Notes: generated by a model from the letters alone, not told the origin. Positions 1 through 12,189 are shown, counted from the first letter of the stretch. The stretch: DNA of 64,000 nucleotides from Uranotaenia lowii (GCF_029784155.1 NC_073693.1:220485770-220549769), one strand, 5' to 3'. Program-made: numbers and translations.

Positions 1-382
1 TTATTAAAATATGAAGTCAAGAATAGTGTGACATACATTTTTCATACTTGTACGGTTTTTGTTAACATGTTTTCTCAACTTATGTTACGCATTGACCGGT
101 TTTGGCGGGGCAAAACATTCAAATAATTTCTCAAAAAGAAACAATTATTACACCCAATGCTACCCAAACATGTGTGAAAATAATCATCATTGGCTGAAAT
201 TTTCTCACCGTGAACCCCAAACGTCTAAATCGGTCTGTCGTATATTTGGAAATCCTGTTCCAAATTTGCAAGAATTGTGAACAAAGGCGTATAACTGTTG
301 GGAATTTTGAAATCGATAACTGTGCTAAAACAGCAATTTACGCCACCGGTGCCAGACGGACTGTTTTAGCGTGGTCGAAAAC
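1..382. repeat. Direct repeat unit, copy 1
   Basis: This stretch matches 565-919 in the same orientation, most clearly 130-382 against 675-919. There are scattered substitutions and a roughly 10-bp deletion near 750. Small ORFs inside the unit are not conserved in frame between the copies, so I do not call a gene. The unit is cut by the window start. It could be a tandem duplication or two copies of an interspersed repeat; I do not recognise the family. Confidence 0.7.
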
Positions 383-564
383 CGAAACTAAAAATCTCTC
401 AATATCTCAAATAAAACAAAAATTATAGAACAAACAATAAACATTTATTTTACCTCTTCGAAAAAGTATTAAAATTTTCTTTTCGTTTTTTTTTTCAAAT
501 TTTAGAACGCTGACTGGATTCACTAATTCGTCGAGCCCAAATTAAAGGCTTTTTATTTAATTAT

Positions 565-919
565 ATTTAATCGAAAATAATGTGACATCTATTATTTATT
601 CTTGATATGGTTTTTATTAACATCTATTCTCAATTCATGTTACGTATAGGCTTGTTGAAGCGAAAAAAATAATATCTCAAAAAGAAACTATTATCACACC
701 CAATGTTGCCCAAACATGTGTGAAAGAAATCATTGTTGGCTAAAATTTTCTCACCGTGAACTAAATCGGTCTGTCGTATATTTGGAAATCCTGTTCCAAA
801 TTTGCATGAATTTGGAACAAAGGCGTATAACTGTTGGAAATTTTGAAATCGATAACTGTGCCAAAACAGCAATTTACGCCACCGGTGTCAGACGGACTGT
901 TTTAGCGTGGTCGAAAACC
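565..919. repeat. Direct repeat unit, copy 2
   Basis: Second copy of the unit at 1-382, offset by about 540 bp. Similarity ends at about 919, shortly after the shared GCGTGGTCGAAAACC. The spacer at 383-564 is AT-rich with no recognisable content. Confidence 0.7.
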
Positions 920-1115
920 TTGTTTTGCATACACCGTTGGGACAGCTCTTAGGGCGGAATTTTTGTCTAAACTGGTTGTTTGGACCACGGCTTCAGTTGC
1001 CCTAAGGTTTGTAATTGTACAATTCATGAATAGTAAAATGTGTACTGTCAATCCAATAAACATGAAATGAAAAAAAAAAATATACATATTTTTCGGTTTA
1101 CGTTATTGGTGGGTA

Positions 1116-1237
1116 ACAGTTAGCGATTAGCGATAAGCGCTTCAAGGTTGAAGTGATAACTTTTTCAGTACATTTAGCGGTTTTAATTAGCGATCGCTAA
1201 CTTTGCATAAATTAGTGATTAAATTAGCGGTTAGCTA
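1116..1237. repeat. TTAGCG-rich low-complexity patch
   Basis: About seven TTAGCG(A/G)-like motifs lie within 120 bp, including a short palindrome TTAGCGATCGCTAA at 1178-1191. No ORF is associated with it. It could be a degenerate microsatellite or the end of an unrecognised element. Confidence 0.5.
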
Positions 1238-3310
1238 TGCCAGACACTGGATTTCATGGTTTTAGTTTGTGGCGTTTCGTCGAGGAATGTTGAAGATTTC
1301 TATATAATCGATGCTCTGTTAAAGTTCTTAAAATTCTCACTTCTCAAAATTAGTATTTTATTAAAGAGATGTACCGATGAATTTATCAAAATTTATCAGT
1401 GTTAATTTAAAATTCATACTTAGAATGTTGATTTAATAATTCAACAAATTCAACAATGACTATCTAACTTAAGCCAAAAGTGAACTCGAAATGATAGTAA
1501 AATCCCCTTCTTAGGGTATGACAAAAACATACATGCGAAATAGTAAAAATGCTATACATTCTAATCAGCATCTACAATAAGAACGAAATGGCAAAAATGA
1601 AATGGCACAAATCAAACGGAGAGAAACATTCACCCGATGGTGCTGCTCGTTAGGTAACTTTAGCCGCTTGAACACAGATCTCTACGTAACATGCTGCACT
1701 TTCAGGGTGGCACAAAAAGTAGGGAGTGTCCGTTCTTTGAAGATTGCATCCAGCGTTCTGGATCGTTTATCATTGTTCCTGTTATGAAATCAAACGGGAA
1801 TTGATAAAAGAAGTAAACTGTAAAAAGACGTCGTCAACAGTAAATTTTTAATGATAATCACGTGTAACTCAGCTGCAAAGTTGGATCATGTGGTTTTCAT
1901 TTTTTTTTGTATTTTGATCAATGATTCTTAATTGATTTTAGAGTACATTTTGTTAAGTTCGAGTTTGGAACAAATTTCAAGAATTTCGTTCGGTTGGTCT
2001 AAACTCTAACAAAAACTACAAAACCCATCATTTCAACATTTTTTTCACCCCATCAACCCACTGTGCATCGAAAGCTAAAACCGGAAATCCAACAGATGTC
2101 CAAATGCATTTTGGCGAATGTTTTGTTCCCCATCGGTAACTATAGATCTTCGTTTAGACAAGAATACACGAATAAAGTACAATCCTGGTATGTATCATGA
2201 TTCTTGGCACTACTATGAAACCAATGCAGGGGGATTTGAGCTTTTACCAATCAGCGGCGGTGGTGATGTGACAAATGTTTTGGGGGAGTGTTATTTCACC
2301 ACCCAAAAGAGCAACAGCATGTCCGATGACAACGCCAACGAGGACATGTCCAGGTCCTGATGGAAGAGAATGTTCAAAGTTCAATCAGACAGCCATATGA
2401 ATGAACGAATGAATTTCGCATATCATCTGCATCTGACTAATAACATTTGTCGAGCAGGGAACATCAGACAGAGGGAATGATTTTGGGGAATAATGATGAT
2501 TTGAAATCCATTTCCATTTTCGTTATTGAATGTTGAACAATGTTTTGAAATAATATTCACGCATATCAATGAAACTGAGGACTTTTTGCTGGAACCTAAT
2601 CATTTGAACAGATCAGTAACTGGAGAGAACAAAATCAAAGCTTTCCTAACAACTGTTGTAAGGATGGAAATGATTCTGTTAACTACTTATGTTTATTGTG
2701 ATATTCTCCTTTTACGTAAACAAAATATCCGATTTGCAACTGCCAGACCAGCATTTCCATCGTCGATGCTCGATGATTTATTGGAGCGGTCACATCGACG
2801 GCACTACTCTGTGATAAAGTGTAGCATAACTGTGAGTGATTGTTTATTTACGAAAGCCGCAACATAAACATGAGGACGAACAGTACACACTATAACATAC
2901 CTAAGCCGAGATAAATTTACCGAGCTAAGGAATGTGCAACACTGCATTAAAAGACTTCCGTTTGATCGTGAGAAAATCTTGTTGGATTGTTCAATATTTT
3001 TGTTTTCAGATTATTCAATTTATTCGATTGGATTCATAAACAAATTATGGTATTTTTACATCCTGATCAATAAAATTTATTTAATTCGTTCAGATCTTTC
3101 ATTTTTTCGTTAAAATTCACAGTATTTTCCGGGGAACCTCATCATTATTTCGTTCAAAGCTGGAGACATTTTATTAACACATTTCTTAATTTTTGTTATT
3201 ACTCTTTTGCAAGGGCGGTGCATGGCGGTGTGAACGAGAGGAGGGGAGGGGAGTTTAAGTTTCAACTCCCTTTCCCTTCCGTGGAGATTTTTGCTAAGTC
3301 AAATTTTCAG
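1238..3310. other. No recognised gene
   Basis: AT-rich sequence. ORFs of up to 113 codons occur (2526-2867, plus strand), but they have no recognisable motif, splice context or codon bias. 3230-3275 is a purine/pyrimidine-rich patch. Confidence 0.5.
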
Positions 3311-3314
3311 TGTA

Positions 3315-4602
3315 AAGGGTGATATGGTAAAATTTTTTGTCAAGGGAAAACGCGTGTAAATCGGTGAAATCGTTCATTTAAAAAATCAAATTAAATTTCC
3401 TTTTCAAGTTTAATTAGTATAAAATTCAGGAAAAATATTCAGTTAGGCTTCCGCTTTTCCAAATCCGAATTGCCGGGCCTTACGCTTAACCCCTGCCATC
3501 AGATTTTGAACAACCACCTTGTCCACCTTCTTCGCCGCAGAAAGCCAGTTTGTCTTGAACTGCTGCTCGTCTTTAGCAGTTTTTTGGCCTTCTTCAGGTT
3601 CCGCTTGACAATAGCCCAGTATTTCTCAATTGGACGGAGCTCTGGCGTGTTGGGAGGGTTCTTGTCCTTGGGAACCACCTGCACGTTGTTGGCGGCGTAC
3701 CACTCTATCGCCTTTTCACCGTAATGGCAAGATGCCAAATCCGGCCAAAACAGTACGGAACAACCGTGTTTCTTCAGGAAAGGCAGCAGACGTTTATTCA
3801 AACACTCTTTCACGTAAATTTCTTGGTTGACAGTCCCGGAAGCTATGAAAATGCTGCTTTTCAAACCATAGGTAGAGATGGCTTGCCAAACCAGATATTT
3901 CTTCGGGAACTTTGACAGTTTCATGTGCTTGAAAATATCTGCTACCTTTTCCCTTCCTTTTGCCGTATAAAACTCCTATCCTGGAAGCTGCTTGTAGTCG
4001 GCTTTGACGTAGGTTTCGTCGTCCATTACCACGCAGTCAAACTTCGTCAGCATCGTCGTGTACAGCCTCCGGGATCGCGCTTTGGCCGTCGTATTTTGTT
4101 TATCATCGCGATTTGGAGTCACTACCTTCTTATAAGTAGACAGTCCGGCTCGTTTTTTTGGCTCGATGCACGGTTGTAGACGATACACCCAGCTTATTTG
4201 CGGCATCTCGGAGAGAGATGTTAGGGTTTCGCTTGAAACTACTGGCAACTCTCTTTGTCGTCTCAGCGGCCTCCGGTTTTCGATTTCCCCCCGATCCAGA
4301 CTTCCTGGCTGTCGACACTTAAATTACATTTGTAACGGTTGATTTGGCAACTTTTAGCGATTTTGCCAGCTTTGCGTGCGAGTAGCTCGGATTTTCGCGA
4401 TGCGCGAGCAAACTTTTGATACGCTGCTCTTCTTCCTTGGACGGCATTTTGACAACTGAAGAGTGAATTCCAAAATCAAAATAGGAGCAACATTCTACAC
4501 ACACACCTTCAAAATGAGGGGTGTTCAGGTTTTTTTTTAAAATTCAAATTTGAAAGAAATACGTCAGGTTGATATTGACCAAATTTTGACCGTATCACCC
4601 TT
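3315..4602 (-). mobile_element. ITmD37E-type Tc1/mariner element, copy 1
   Basis: The ends form an inverted repeat, AAGGGTGATATGGTAAAAT on the left and its near complement on the right (GTATCACCCTT end at 4602). Both sides carry TGTA, consistent with a TA-containing target duplication. A broken transposase fills the interior on the minus strand. The length of about 1.29 kb is normal for a Tc1/mariner element. Classification rests on the DD37E spacing seen in the transposase. Confidence 0.85.
3440..4447 (-). pseudogene. DD37E transposase pseudogene, copy 1
   Basis: Cut-and-paste transposase that would bind the terminal repeats and move the element. Reading starts at the ATG at 4447 with a helix-turn-helix-like N-terminus. 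It hits a stop at about 4319, where about 19 bp are missing relative to copy 2. It continues in other frames through 4318-4130, 4248-3976 and 3924-3499. The first catalytic Asp lies in VVMDDETY (frame 4248-3976), the second in FWPDLASCHY, and the Glu in PELRPIEKYW. There are 37 residues between the second Asp and the Glu, hence DD37E. A further frameshift follows LKKAKKLLK, after which the C-terminal sequence goes out of frame. At least three lesions make it non-functional. Confidence 0.85.
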
Positions 4603-4606
4603 TGTA

Positions 4607-5975
4607 CAGTAGGTGGATAAAATGCATAACTTATTACGAATTATTCAGCTAGAATTCGCCTCCATAAAATAAATGCAAGTCGATTTTCATCAAGCTGTAA
4701 AAATGAATTTGTTGGTCTGATTCAATCCAAATAATAAAGCCAGAAATAAAATCGTTGCTGCAATCATGTCACTACTGTGGAATTGATTGCATCAACCGCT
4801 TGATTGTTCCGTTTGATCTGACAGGCGCTGCGCTGTCTATTTCCCAGCCCAGCCGAGTGACAGTCCTAAATCAGCAACGGCCATCCAATCAAATCGTATC
4901 GAACGTGCTCCATTATCGCCACCATTAACACCTTGTTTTCAAGTGGATTATTATAGCCCTCTCCGGGTTAATACCTGTATCCCTACTAGGTAGTGACGGA
5001 ACGTTCCTACCGAGGCAGCGCCACTGTCACATTCTCAGAAGGTAGAAGGTACAACTGTAAGTACTGACTGACGTTCCAGATTGACGACCAGTTATGGTTC
5101 GTAAGCGTCATTTTATTGTTCCTGGACGGCTTAGCCGTACCATAGCGAAAGGATGTATCTACCCGTATATGAGCTTATGATTTTCCTTGACAATGTATTT
5201 CGTGTGTATTTCTCATTCTTGAGAATGTTATAGCGAATGATTTCAAGTTTTGAACGCTATTTTAATCTTGTATCGATTCATGAACATTCGTTTTTTTAAG
5301 AATTCAGAAAAAGTGTAATGTATATGCTCTTTTCCAATGTTGTGGTAGAACTTTGACGACAACAAACGTGCCCACCTGTCTCAAATAGAGTGACAACAAT
5401 CGCGCGATGGTCTCCGGTTGAACTTCTTCACTGACTAAATCCACGCTATTCCTGGGCCAGGTGTTGTTACCACGTAGGTACGTAGAACGGGAAAAAACCT
5501 CCTGGGCCGCACACTAAAACTAATGACGCTCTCGAGATTTGTCAATACTATCTACTGCGCTAGCCAGATCGGCTGGCTCGTGTGTTTCTGTGTCTTTTTC
5601 AGGGGAAGCGTTGTCGTTGTCGTTGGCACGGTCTCAAGTACCTAACTAACTGTATACCTACCTGCCTGAATATGTATCCTCCCATATCGGTTTGGTTAAG
5701 TTGATTGACCGAGAAAAGGTTTTGCAAAATTTCGGAACAATTATTTCTAGCTTTGCCCATATTCCGAATAATGGTGACGTAGTGAATAACTACGACGTAG
5801 ATACAATGAGCGAAACAAGAATAGTACCACTGTGTGTTTTGCTTGTCAAAATACGAATGCTTGAAACTCGTCACAATTTTCTTCTACAATTTGTTTTGAA
5901 TTGTTCTACGGATAAATCAAGCATAAGCAATCGGCGTTGAGGATCGAAAATATGAAAAAAGTGCGAACAAGAATA
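4607..5975. other. No recognised gene
   Basis: Mixed-composition sequence with GC-richer patches at 4,800-5,160 and 5,350-5,680. I found no conserved protein motif or convincing exon. It may hold old repeats that I cannot name. Confidence 0.4.
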
Positions 5976-6845
5976 GTACCGTAAAACGGGGTAACTTTGA
6001 TCACCGGGGTAAATTTGACCAACAATAAACTTTTCCACATTATCATCAATAACTCAATCTACAGTTTGAATTTTTGAAAACTGTTTTCTACGTTTGAAAA
6101 CCTATTAATTGAGTATCAAATAGGAAAAATTTGGTTTGTTAGTGAAATTTTTTTCTGATATTCAAAATCTAATTTCAAAATCTTAAAATATCTATTTTTC
6201 CAAATCTCGCAAACAAACGGCTCTCTTGATGATACCAAAAAGCATTTAGAAGCAAACGGGGTGTTTAATCTGAAACAACAACTTTTTTTCTTTGTAAATG
6301 AATGGTTATAGTGCTATTTTTATTGTCATTTAATGATAAATTTTTGATATTTATAAATTACGGACATTTTCCAAGAGAAAACCTATATTGCACAAATGGA
6401 TTGGAACCCTATCAAATCGATAACTTTGAAGAAAAAAATAAAATGGAAATAGTGGGAGGGCCTAAAGGAATGTGTGAAGGTAAAATTTCTTTCGTATTTT
6501 GAAGTTCAAACTATTTAGCAATTATTATAAGTTTTGCCCCTGAATGTAGGCAGCATCATAGTTCTTTTTTTCGATTATAAATATTTTTAAAATTCAATAT
6601 AAAATTAATAAACTAGCATACGTAAATATTATGAAGATGTTTTGTATCCTTTATGATCAAGAAAACTCGTTAAAACCATCAGAATAGAGGCTGATCAATG
6701 TCAACCCAAAGCCTCAAATTCTGAACAGAAACGAGAACGATTTTTTAATCAAATTTAAAGTAGTCTAATAAATTTCTGCTTCCATGTTTTACGTTCATGA
6801 GAGTCCAGTACTGGTTTCAAAAATACAAAACAAGCCACAGTCCCC

Positions 6846-7019
6846 TTAACCCTCCGAAGCTGTTCGGGTCAATATGACCCGAAGCGAACATTTCAAACAT
6901 CAAACATCATGATCAAAATCGGTTAACATTTACAGCCAGGAGAATGAAATCAAGCTACAATTTAAATTTCCCCGAAACGAATATTTAGCGAACGGCTTTG
7001 GAAGGTTAACAGAAGAAAT
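6846..7019. mobile_element. TTAA-flanked MITE (piggyBac-like ends)
   Basis: A 174-bp unit bounded by TTAA on both sides. Its termini are CCCTCCGAAGCTGTTCGG and the inverse of CCTTCCAAAGCCGTTCGC. Just inside the left end is a palindrome, CGGGTCAATATGACCCG. TTAA targets and CCC-type termini are the hallmark of the piggyBac superfamily. It is related to the element at 43026-43612, which shares the same end and palindrome. Confidence 0.65.
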
Positions 7020-7029
7020 AATCGAAATA

Positions 7030-8434
7030 CAGTAAAACCTCGATATAAAGAAACCTCTTTTTAAAGCAACCTCGATATAACGTAACTCAATATAAAGCAA
7101 CTTTTGCCTCTATATTACGTAACTTTTAAAAATGTTTCTAATTTGAATAAATATGTTTAATTTCAATACTTTGTTGTCATAAAAATATAATAATGTTGTT
7201 TCTGAGCCATGTGGTAAATCCTCAGAGGCATAAAGAGCGAATGAGCGCAAGCGTTGAAAATGTAACTCCAGTACTTTCAGTATTGTGATAGTCGCTTTTG
7301 CTTTTGCTAGCGCAACGAGTTTTAAGTTTGTATGGAAATTTGTATGGGAAAACAAAATTTTTCATTCAAAAATCGCCAGAGATGTTCTGAAAGTTCCAAA
7401 AAATATAACTTGGGATGAAAAATGTTCCTTGATTCTTGCAGTACATTTCATGTGAACAAAGCACAAACCCATCTTGTTTCCCAGTAAAGTTATTTAATGT
7501 TTTAAAAAATTTTTCTTTTCAAAATTCGTTTTTTTAATTATATCATTTTTGACTGCTTGTTTGAAAGCTGTGTAACAGTAAGATGGAAATAAAAAATCTC
7601 AAAAAACTGCTTTGCATTGCGAGAGAATTTATTGACTAATAAAGCCTTTGCAAAAACATTTCATGCAATTATTAACAGAATTTTGAATACTTTTCAATGG
7701 ATTCAGATTTTTTTATTTTGAAATGGTTATAACTTTTTTCATGAAATTCTTAGCCGCTTGTCATGTAAGCAAAAAATGAAGCTTAAGAATAGTCAAAACT
7801 AAAAATTAAAAACCAACTTCATTTCAAGCTTATTTGAATTTTCTGGATGATTTAATGTGCAAAAATATCTTCTTCCATACAAAATTGAAACGCGTTGCGC
7901 TTACTCAGGTATTAACCAAATAATCTCAAATTTTACACTGATGCTTGGTGGCCCAAATGGCAGTGAAAAAAACATAAGAGAGCAAAAAGTCATTTTTTTG
8001 CAGCGGTCTACTGTACAGACTTCTGTACCATCGCGAATGCACGGATTTTATCACTTGCTATGAAAATAACAAAGAAACATTTCTGATGTTTCTGAGCCGT
8101 TTTGAAAATATGTACACCCTCTTTGGGATTTTTGTTTGGTATTAATCGCCTATCATATCAGAATGTCATTATTTGGTGACATTTATCACAATTATCAAAA
8201 CTGTCGGCAGATGACGCTTTTGGGCATAGCAGGAGCGATTAGAGCATTGAAGCCAAGATTTTTAATGGTAAAAAGTATTAAATCCGCACAAACAGAATTT
8301 AGAATCAACTTTTCCACATTTACGATCACTATCGATGCTCCAAAGGACCATTTTAAGTAGTGTTTCGATATAACGTAACTTCGATATAAAGCAACGAAAA
8401 AAAAAATTCGTTGCTTTATATCGAGGTATTACTG
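7030..8434. mobile_element. pogo/Tigger-like non-autonomous element
   Basis: The termini are CAGTAAAACCTCGATATAA and its inverse, with TA on both sides (7028-7029, 8435-8436). These are typical of the pogo/Tigger branch of Tc1/mariner. A subterminal motif (CGATATAACGTAAC, ATATAAAGCAAC) is repeated near both ends. The 1.4-kb interior has no transposase frame, so the copy would depend on an enzyme supplied in trans. Confidence 0.7.
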
Positions 8435-8479
8435 TATATTGAAAAAAGTGATCAATATTACCACGGAATACGGTACCAC

Positions 8480-9128
8480 TTTTGTTTTTCTACAAAAATC
8501 AATATTGTTTTTTTTTAAATTTTCTGTGGAAAAGTTAAAAATATTGCTTCTTGAACCTATTTGAGTAGATAACTGCATTCTCAAAAGTTTTTTGTGTTAC
8601 GCTATATTCTTATGCTGTTTTGATATACGTTTCATATACATTATAAAATGATCGTGCAAAAGTTGAAAAAAACAGCATTAACATACCAAAGTGGAGGCAA
8701 TATACATACATCCATTTCATTTCTTTCTAACGCGACAAAAACTACACCAATTGGGTGCTATCCGATACCTTATTCGTACCTATAGGAAGAATGCAAGAGA
8801 GCGCAAAATTTCGCTCTCATAGCCTTCACATCGTTGCCAGCGACAATATTTTTCAGGTCTCTCATTGGTCAATATAACTCAATTCCCATCTGATTCTTAG
8901 CCATCTGGATGCACTGCTGATTGCAGAGAGAACATGACGATGATTTTCTCACTTTAAACCCGCACGGTAGCATAATTTTTTGAAAATTTACAAACATGGT
9001 GGAATCTCTATTATATCCAATTTAACCTGACTTCAGACGACATTTTATACGATCTTTTCACTATGCAGTTGGAATTGCGATTCTCAACACCATTTTAAAC
9101 GACTTAAGTTATCATTTCTGATACGATT
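8480..9128. other. No recognised gene
   Basis: AT-rich sequence with no recognisable coding or repeat structure, up to the LINE fragment that begins at 9129. Confidence 0.4.
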
Positions 9129-9395
9129 TCATGTTTGCTGGGAAAATCCGTGCTGATTCTCAGAGATCCAGTTCCGGCAAGTCGAAAACATGACATCGTT
9201 GAAGATCCTCTCAAATACTTTCGAACAGGCAGCTAGCAATGTGACTCCGCGGTAGTTAAGAAGATCTTGCTTGTCATCTTTTTTGTGTACTGGACTCATA
9301 AGCGATTTTTTCCAGATGCTAGAAAATTTTTGCTGTTCTAGAGACTGATAAATGCGCGTAAGTGGTTTTACCAGCAAAGAGCGACACTTTTGTTA
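9129..9395 (-). pseudogene. LINE reverse-transcriptase fragment (R1/Jockey/LOA type)
   Basis: The minus-strand reading contains a KKSLMSPVHKKDD..NYRGVTLL block followed by SKVFERI and SENQHGF. These are the fingers/palm-entry motifs of a non-LTR retrotransposon RT. Only about 85 residues remain, and the catalytic FADD-type box is absent. It matches the fragment at 11865-12185 (plus strand), so both derive from one family. Exact clade is uncertain. Confidence 0.75.
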
Positions 9396-9549
9396 CCGTT
9401 GCGATAATCAACTCGGTAAAATTTTCATAAATTAAATCATTATTTGTTTATTTGCTTAAATTATTTGTTTATAGTTCAATGTCAGTTAATTGGTTAATAA
9501 ATTATTTCATCAGAGCAAGATAGGTTTAGTTAAAATAAAATACAGGACT

Positions 9550-10215
9550 CACAAGAACACGACATGTTCTCCAAATCTTAAAGGTATTCCAGCTCTTTAC
9601 CCCTGTTTGAAAGTTATTGCCAAAGAAGTCCCGTATTTGCCACCACAAATCATAGAGTCGCCATGTGCCTCTCCGCTCCATAACTTCTTTAGGAGCAAGC
9701 TTGAAGTTCCAAAGATCATGCAAGAACATCCTGGAATCTAATGGACGAGAGTTTGGAGAAACTTAAGATGCCGAAACCTCACACCTTCTGAAAAATCTAC
9801 TTACTATTTGTTGGTGAACCGGAAAATACCTCACGCTGGTCTTATGTTTCGCACCGGCCGTGCCATTACCCCTTATTGTAGTACCTGTCCAAACATCGCT
9901 GAAGACCTGGAACATATGCTGTCGACGTGTCCGAGAATAGCCCACTTGTGGAACCATCTTCAGTCAAAATTAAACGTAATTTTATCTCGAAGTACATCAT
10001 TCCACATGGTTGCTATACCAGAGCTAAGAAATACAAGAAGATCACAAAAGAGCAAGGCTCTGAAAATGTTTATAACTTATATAAACTTTCTACTAGATGC
10101 CAACAATAGTTTAAATGTTCAAGCATTAGATTTTGTTCTGAGTTGTAATTGTATGTAGTATGTAGTTGTATGAAATTTATGGTCCAAATAAAAGTTTTTA
10201 CAAAAAAAAAAAAAA
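9550..10215 (+). mobile_element. 5'-truncated LINE 3' end with poly(A)
   Basis: The open frame at 9808-10158 carries a cysteine/histidine motif, CSTCPNIAEDLEHMLSTCPR (C-x2-C-x8-H-x4-C). This is the zinc-knuckle-like region found downstream of RT in several LINE clades. The frame ends at about 10158. A non-coding tail follows, with AATAAA near 10187 and an A-run at 10201-10215. Similarity to LINE tails further upstream (from about 9550) is weak and out of frame. Transposition-competent parts are missing. Confidence 0.7.
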
Positions 10216-11139
10216 ACACAGGTACACTGAAACAAATACACAAAATGCTGTACTAGAACGGGAATAAAAGGAACGCACAAATTAAAAATGTATTAGTCCA
10301 GAAGTTAAAAAAAAGTGGTATAATTGACCTGATGAGAGGTAAGCTACCAAAACTAACGCTAAAAAGATCTCTTTCCGCTTTGACCGCCAAGACAGCTAGG
10401 TTGCGTATCGAGAGGACTTAACCTTACAATATAACGGTTGAACTATTAAAAATTAAGAATAAAAGTTCATTAAAGTCCGACAGCGGAAAAATACCAGTGC
10501 GCAATTGAGAAGAGCGAATCAGGTAATAGTGAAGATCTTAATAGTCCTCGCAGAAGTTTATCGGCCTTTTATCCACCAGGACCCAAAACTCAGGAGCATA
10601 TGCTTCATGCCCTCCGGGACCAACTAGTATCGGGGAGGTTCCAATCTGGTACCGCGTTTCTGCAATTTGAACCACTTTGGCAGACAACCACCCACCGTAA
10701 TACAGGATCGAATCCCGAAGAGAATCCACTATTTGGAAGGCTGAACGGAATCCCACATCCGTTCCGGCCTGAGGAGCTGACAAGGAATTGGCAAAGTTAC
10801 CGCCAATTCTTGTCAACTGCCTAGCCACACCTCAAATACCCGTAGGGTTCCGAAGGAGTAGCGTCAGCAGCAGCAAAGGCCGGCCCAACGAGACACACGC
10901 CACACAAAACACAAAGGTAAATCTAATAAAAAACATTAAAACTAAATTTTACAGCGGTAGTGTGTTGAATCCATTCCGAACAGTCCTTGATCAGCAGCAT
11001 TTGTAAAAGCCGACTTCGAGGAGCTCCGTTCCTGCTCAAGATCGAGCTAGCCAGAAAAGAAGGCCTTGTGTGCCCACCCTCCACTGAGTCTCCAGAGGAA
11101 CGACCAGGGACTCGAGGGCTTAGGTTTGGCCCCCTCTGG
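10216..11139. other. Unrecognised sequence, GC-richer from 10.54 kb
   Basis: Overlapping frames are open on both strands at 10538-11006, but none shows a recognisable motif. The segment 10980-11140 reads into the LINE fragment at its right without belonging to it. This suggests the debris of another repeat. Confidence 0.35.
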
Positions 11140-11880
11140 TCCAGACAGTAATACTTTTTCAATACGCATGCCGGTATTCCATCCTGTCCAGCTGAAGTGG
11201 AATTCTTCAAATTATTGATAGCTTTTAAAACAATTTTCTCGCTAACAACAAAAACATCCAGATCCAACACATCGATGGGTAATCGTGTTACAGCGGCGTT
11301 TAATTGATCGGCAGTTGGCGATTCCACTGAAAAGACACTGGCGAAATGCATCGCAAAAAGGTAACATTTTTCAACTGGTGACGGGGGAATACACTTTTTT
11401 TTTAATTTGAGGATAGCTGGAAGCCCGGACTCCTTCCGTTTGGAGTTTACAAATCTCCAAAACTTTTGGATTGCGATGAAGCTCGTTCTGAGTACGATCC
11501 ATATAACGGCGATAGCACAGTCGATTATATATTCGGTATTGTTTAGTAGCAGCGTTCAAATTGATTTTCACAAATAGGCATCTGTAGTAACAAAACTTCC
11601 GCAACAATTTCGAACGTGTCTGTTTCAATCGTTTCAGGTGAGCATTAATTCAAGGAGGTCGAAGAGGAGGTCGCACCGAGGGTACGAATTTATCAAAAGC
11701 GTCATCCAGAATTGCGCAAAATGTATTAACAGCCACATCTACGTTAATGCAACATTGGGTGTCGGACCAGTCGACTTCAGACAGAACACGGTTCATAGCA
11801 TCAAAATCCGCGCGATTAAAGTCACGATTATCCAGAGTTGTGTTAGACCTTGACGTCTTCGCTATTACATGGTTCTTGAT
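11140..11880 (-). pseudogene. LINE pre-RT and RT-entry fragment
   Basis: Read on the minus strand, three blocks come in LINE order. First is an EN-RT linker from about 11850 (DWSDTQCC ... FDKFVPSVRPP), which ends in one in-frame stop. Next is a basic block at 11371-11628 containing YRIYNRLCYRRYMDRTQNEL. Last is the RT entry at 11150-11351 with NLKNSTSAGQDGIPACVLKK. All three look like R1/Jockey-type LINEs of Diptera. After VLKK the frame runs into unrelated DNA. At least one stop and frame breaks make it a pseudogene. Confidence 0.75.
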
Positions 11881-12185
11881 GCTATCCGCAATTTGAAGTT
11901 TTCTACCTCAACCGGAAAAGATGGAATACCGTCGTGCGTTTTGAAAAGGTGTAACGCCGTACTGGTAAAGCCACCTACTTAACCAGTCAACAACAATTTC
12001 CTGCCACCTGGAAGAGACCATTCATGAGCCCTGTCTTTGAAAAGGTGACAACCAGGTGCATAATTATCGAGGTGTCAGCTCGCTAGCTGCCCGCTCGAAG
12101 GTTATGGAGAGGATCGTCAACGATGTAATGTGTTCATCGTGTTGAAGTTGGATTTCTGAATATCAGCATGGTTTTTTTCCCAAAA
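11865..12185 (+). pseudogene. LINE RT fragment, opposite orientation
   Basis: The plus strand encodes LKFSTSTGKDGIPSCVLKR, then in shifted frames FMSPVFEKGDNQ, NYRGVSSLAARSKVMERI and SWISEYQHGF. This is the same RT block as 9129-9395. It abuts the minus-strand fragment at 11140-11880 head to head and is cut on the right by the second ITmD37E copy. Confidence 0.7.
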
Positions 12186-12189
12186 GGTT

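Larger units (their letters stand above)
5979..8473. mobile_element. TA-flanked inverted-repeat element with nested insertions
   Basis: The left end reads CCGTAAAACGGGGTAACTTT and the right end, at about 8440-8473, is its diverged inverse complement. TA lies immediately outside both ends (5977-5978 and 8474-8475). Motifs of the type ACGGGGTAACTTTGATC are common in insect MITE-like repeats. Much of the interior is other elements: a TTAA MITE (6846-7019) and a pogo-like element (7030-8434). The right end abuts the pogo-like element within a few bases. I see no transposase. Confidence 0.55.

Noticed and set aside
2526..2867. 113-codon plus-strand frame
   Set aside because: No motif, no splice context and no GC rise. 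Consistent with chance in this length of sequence.
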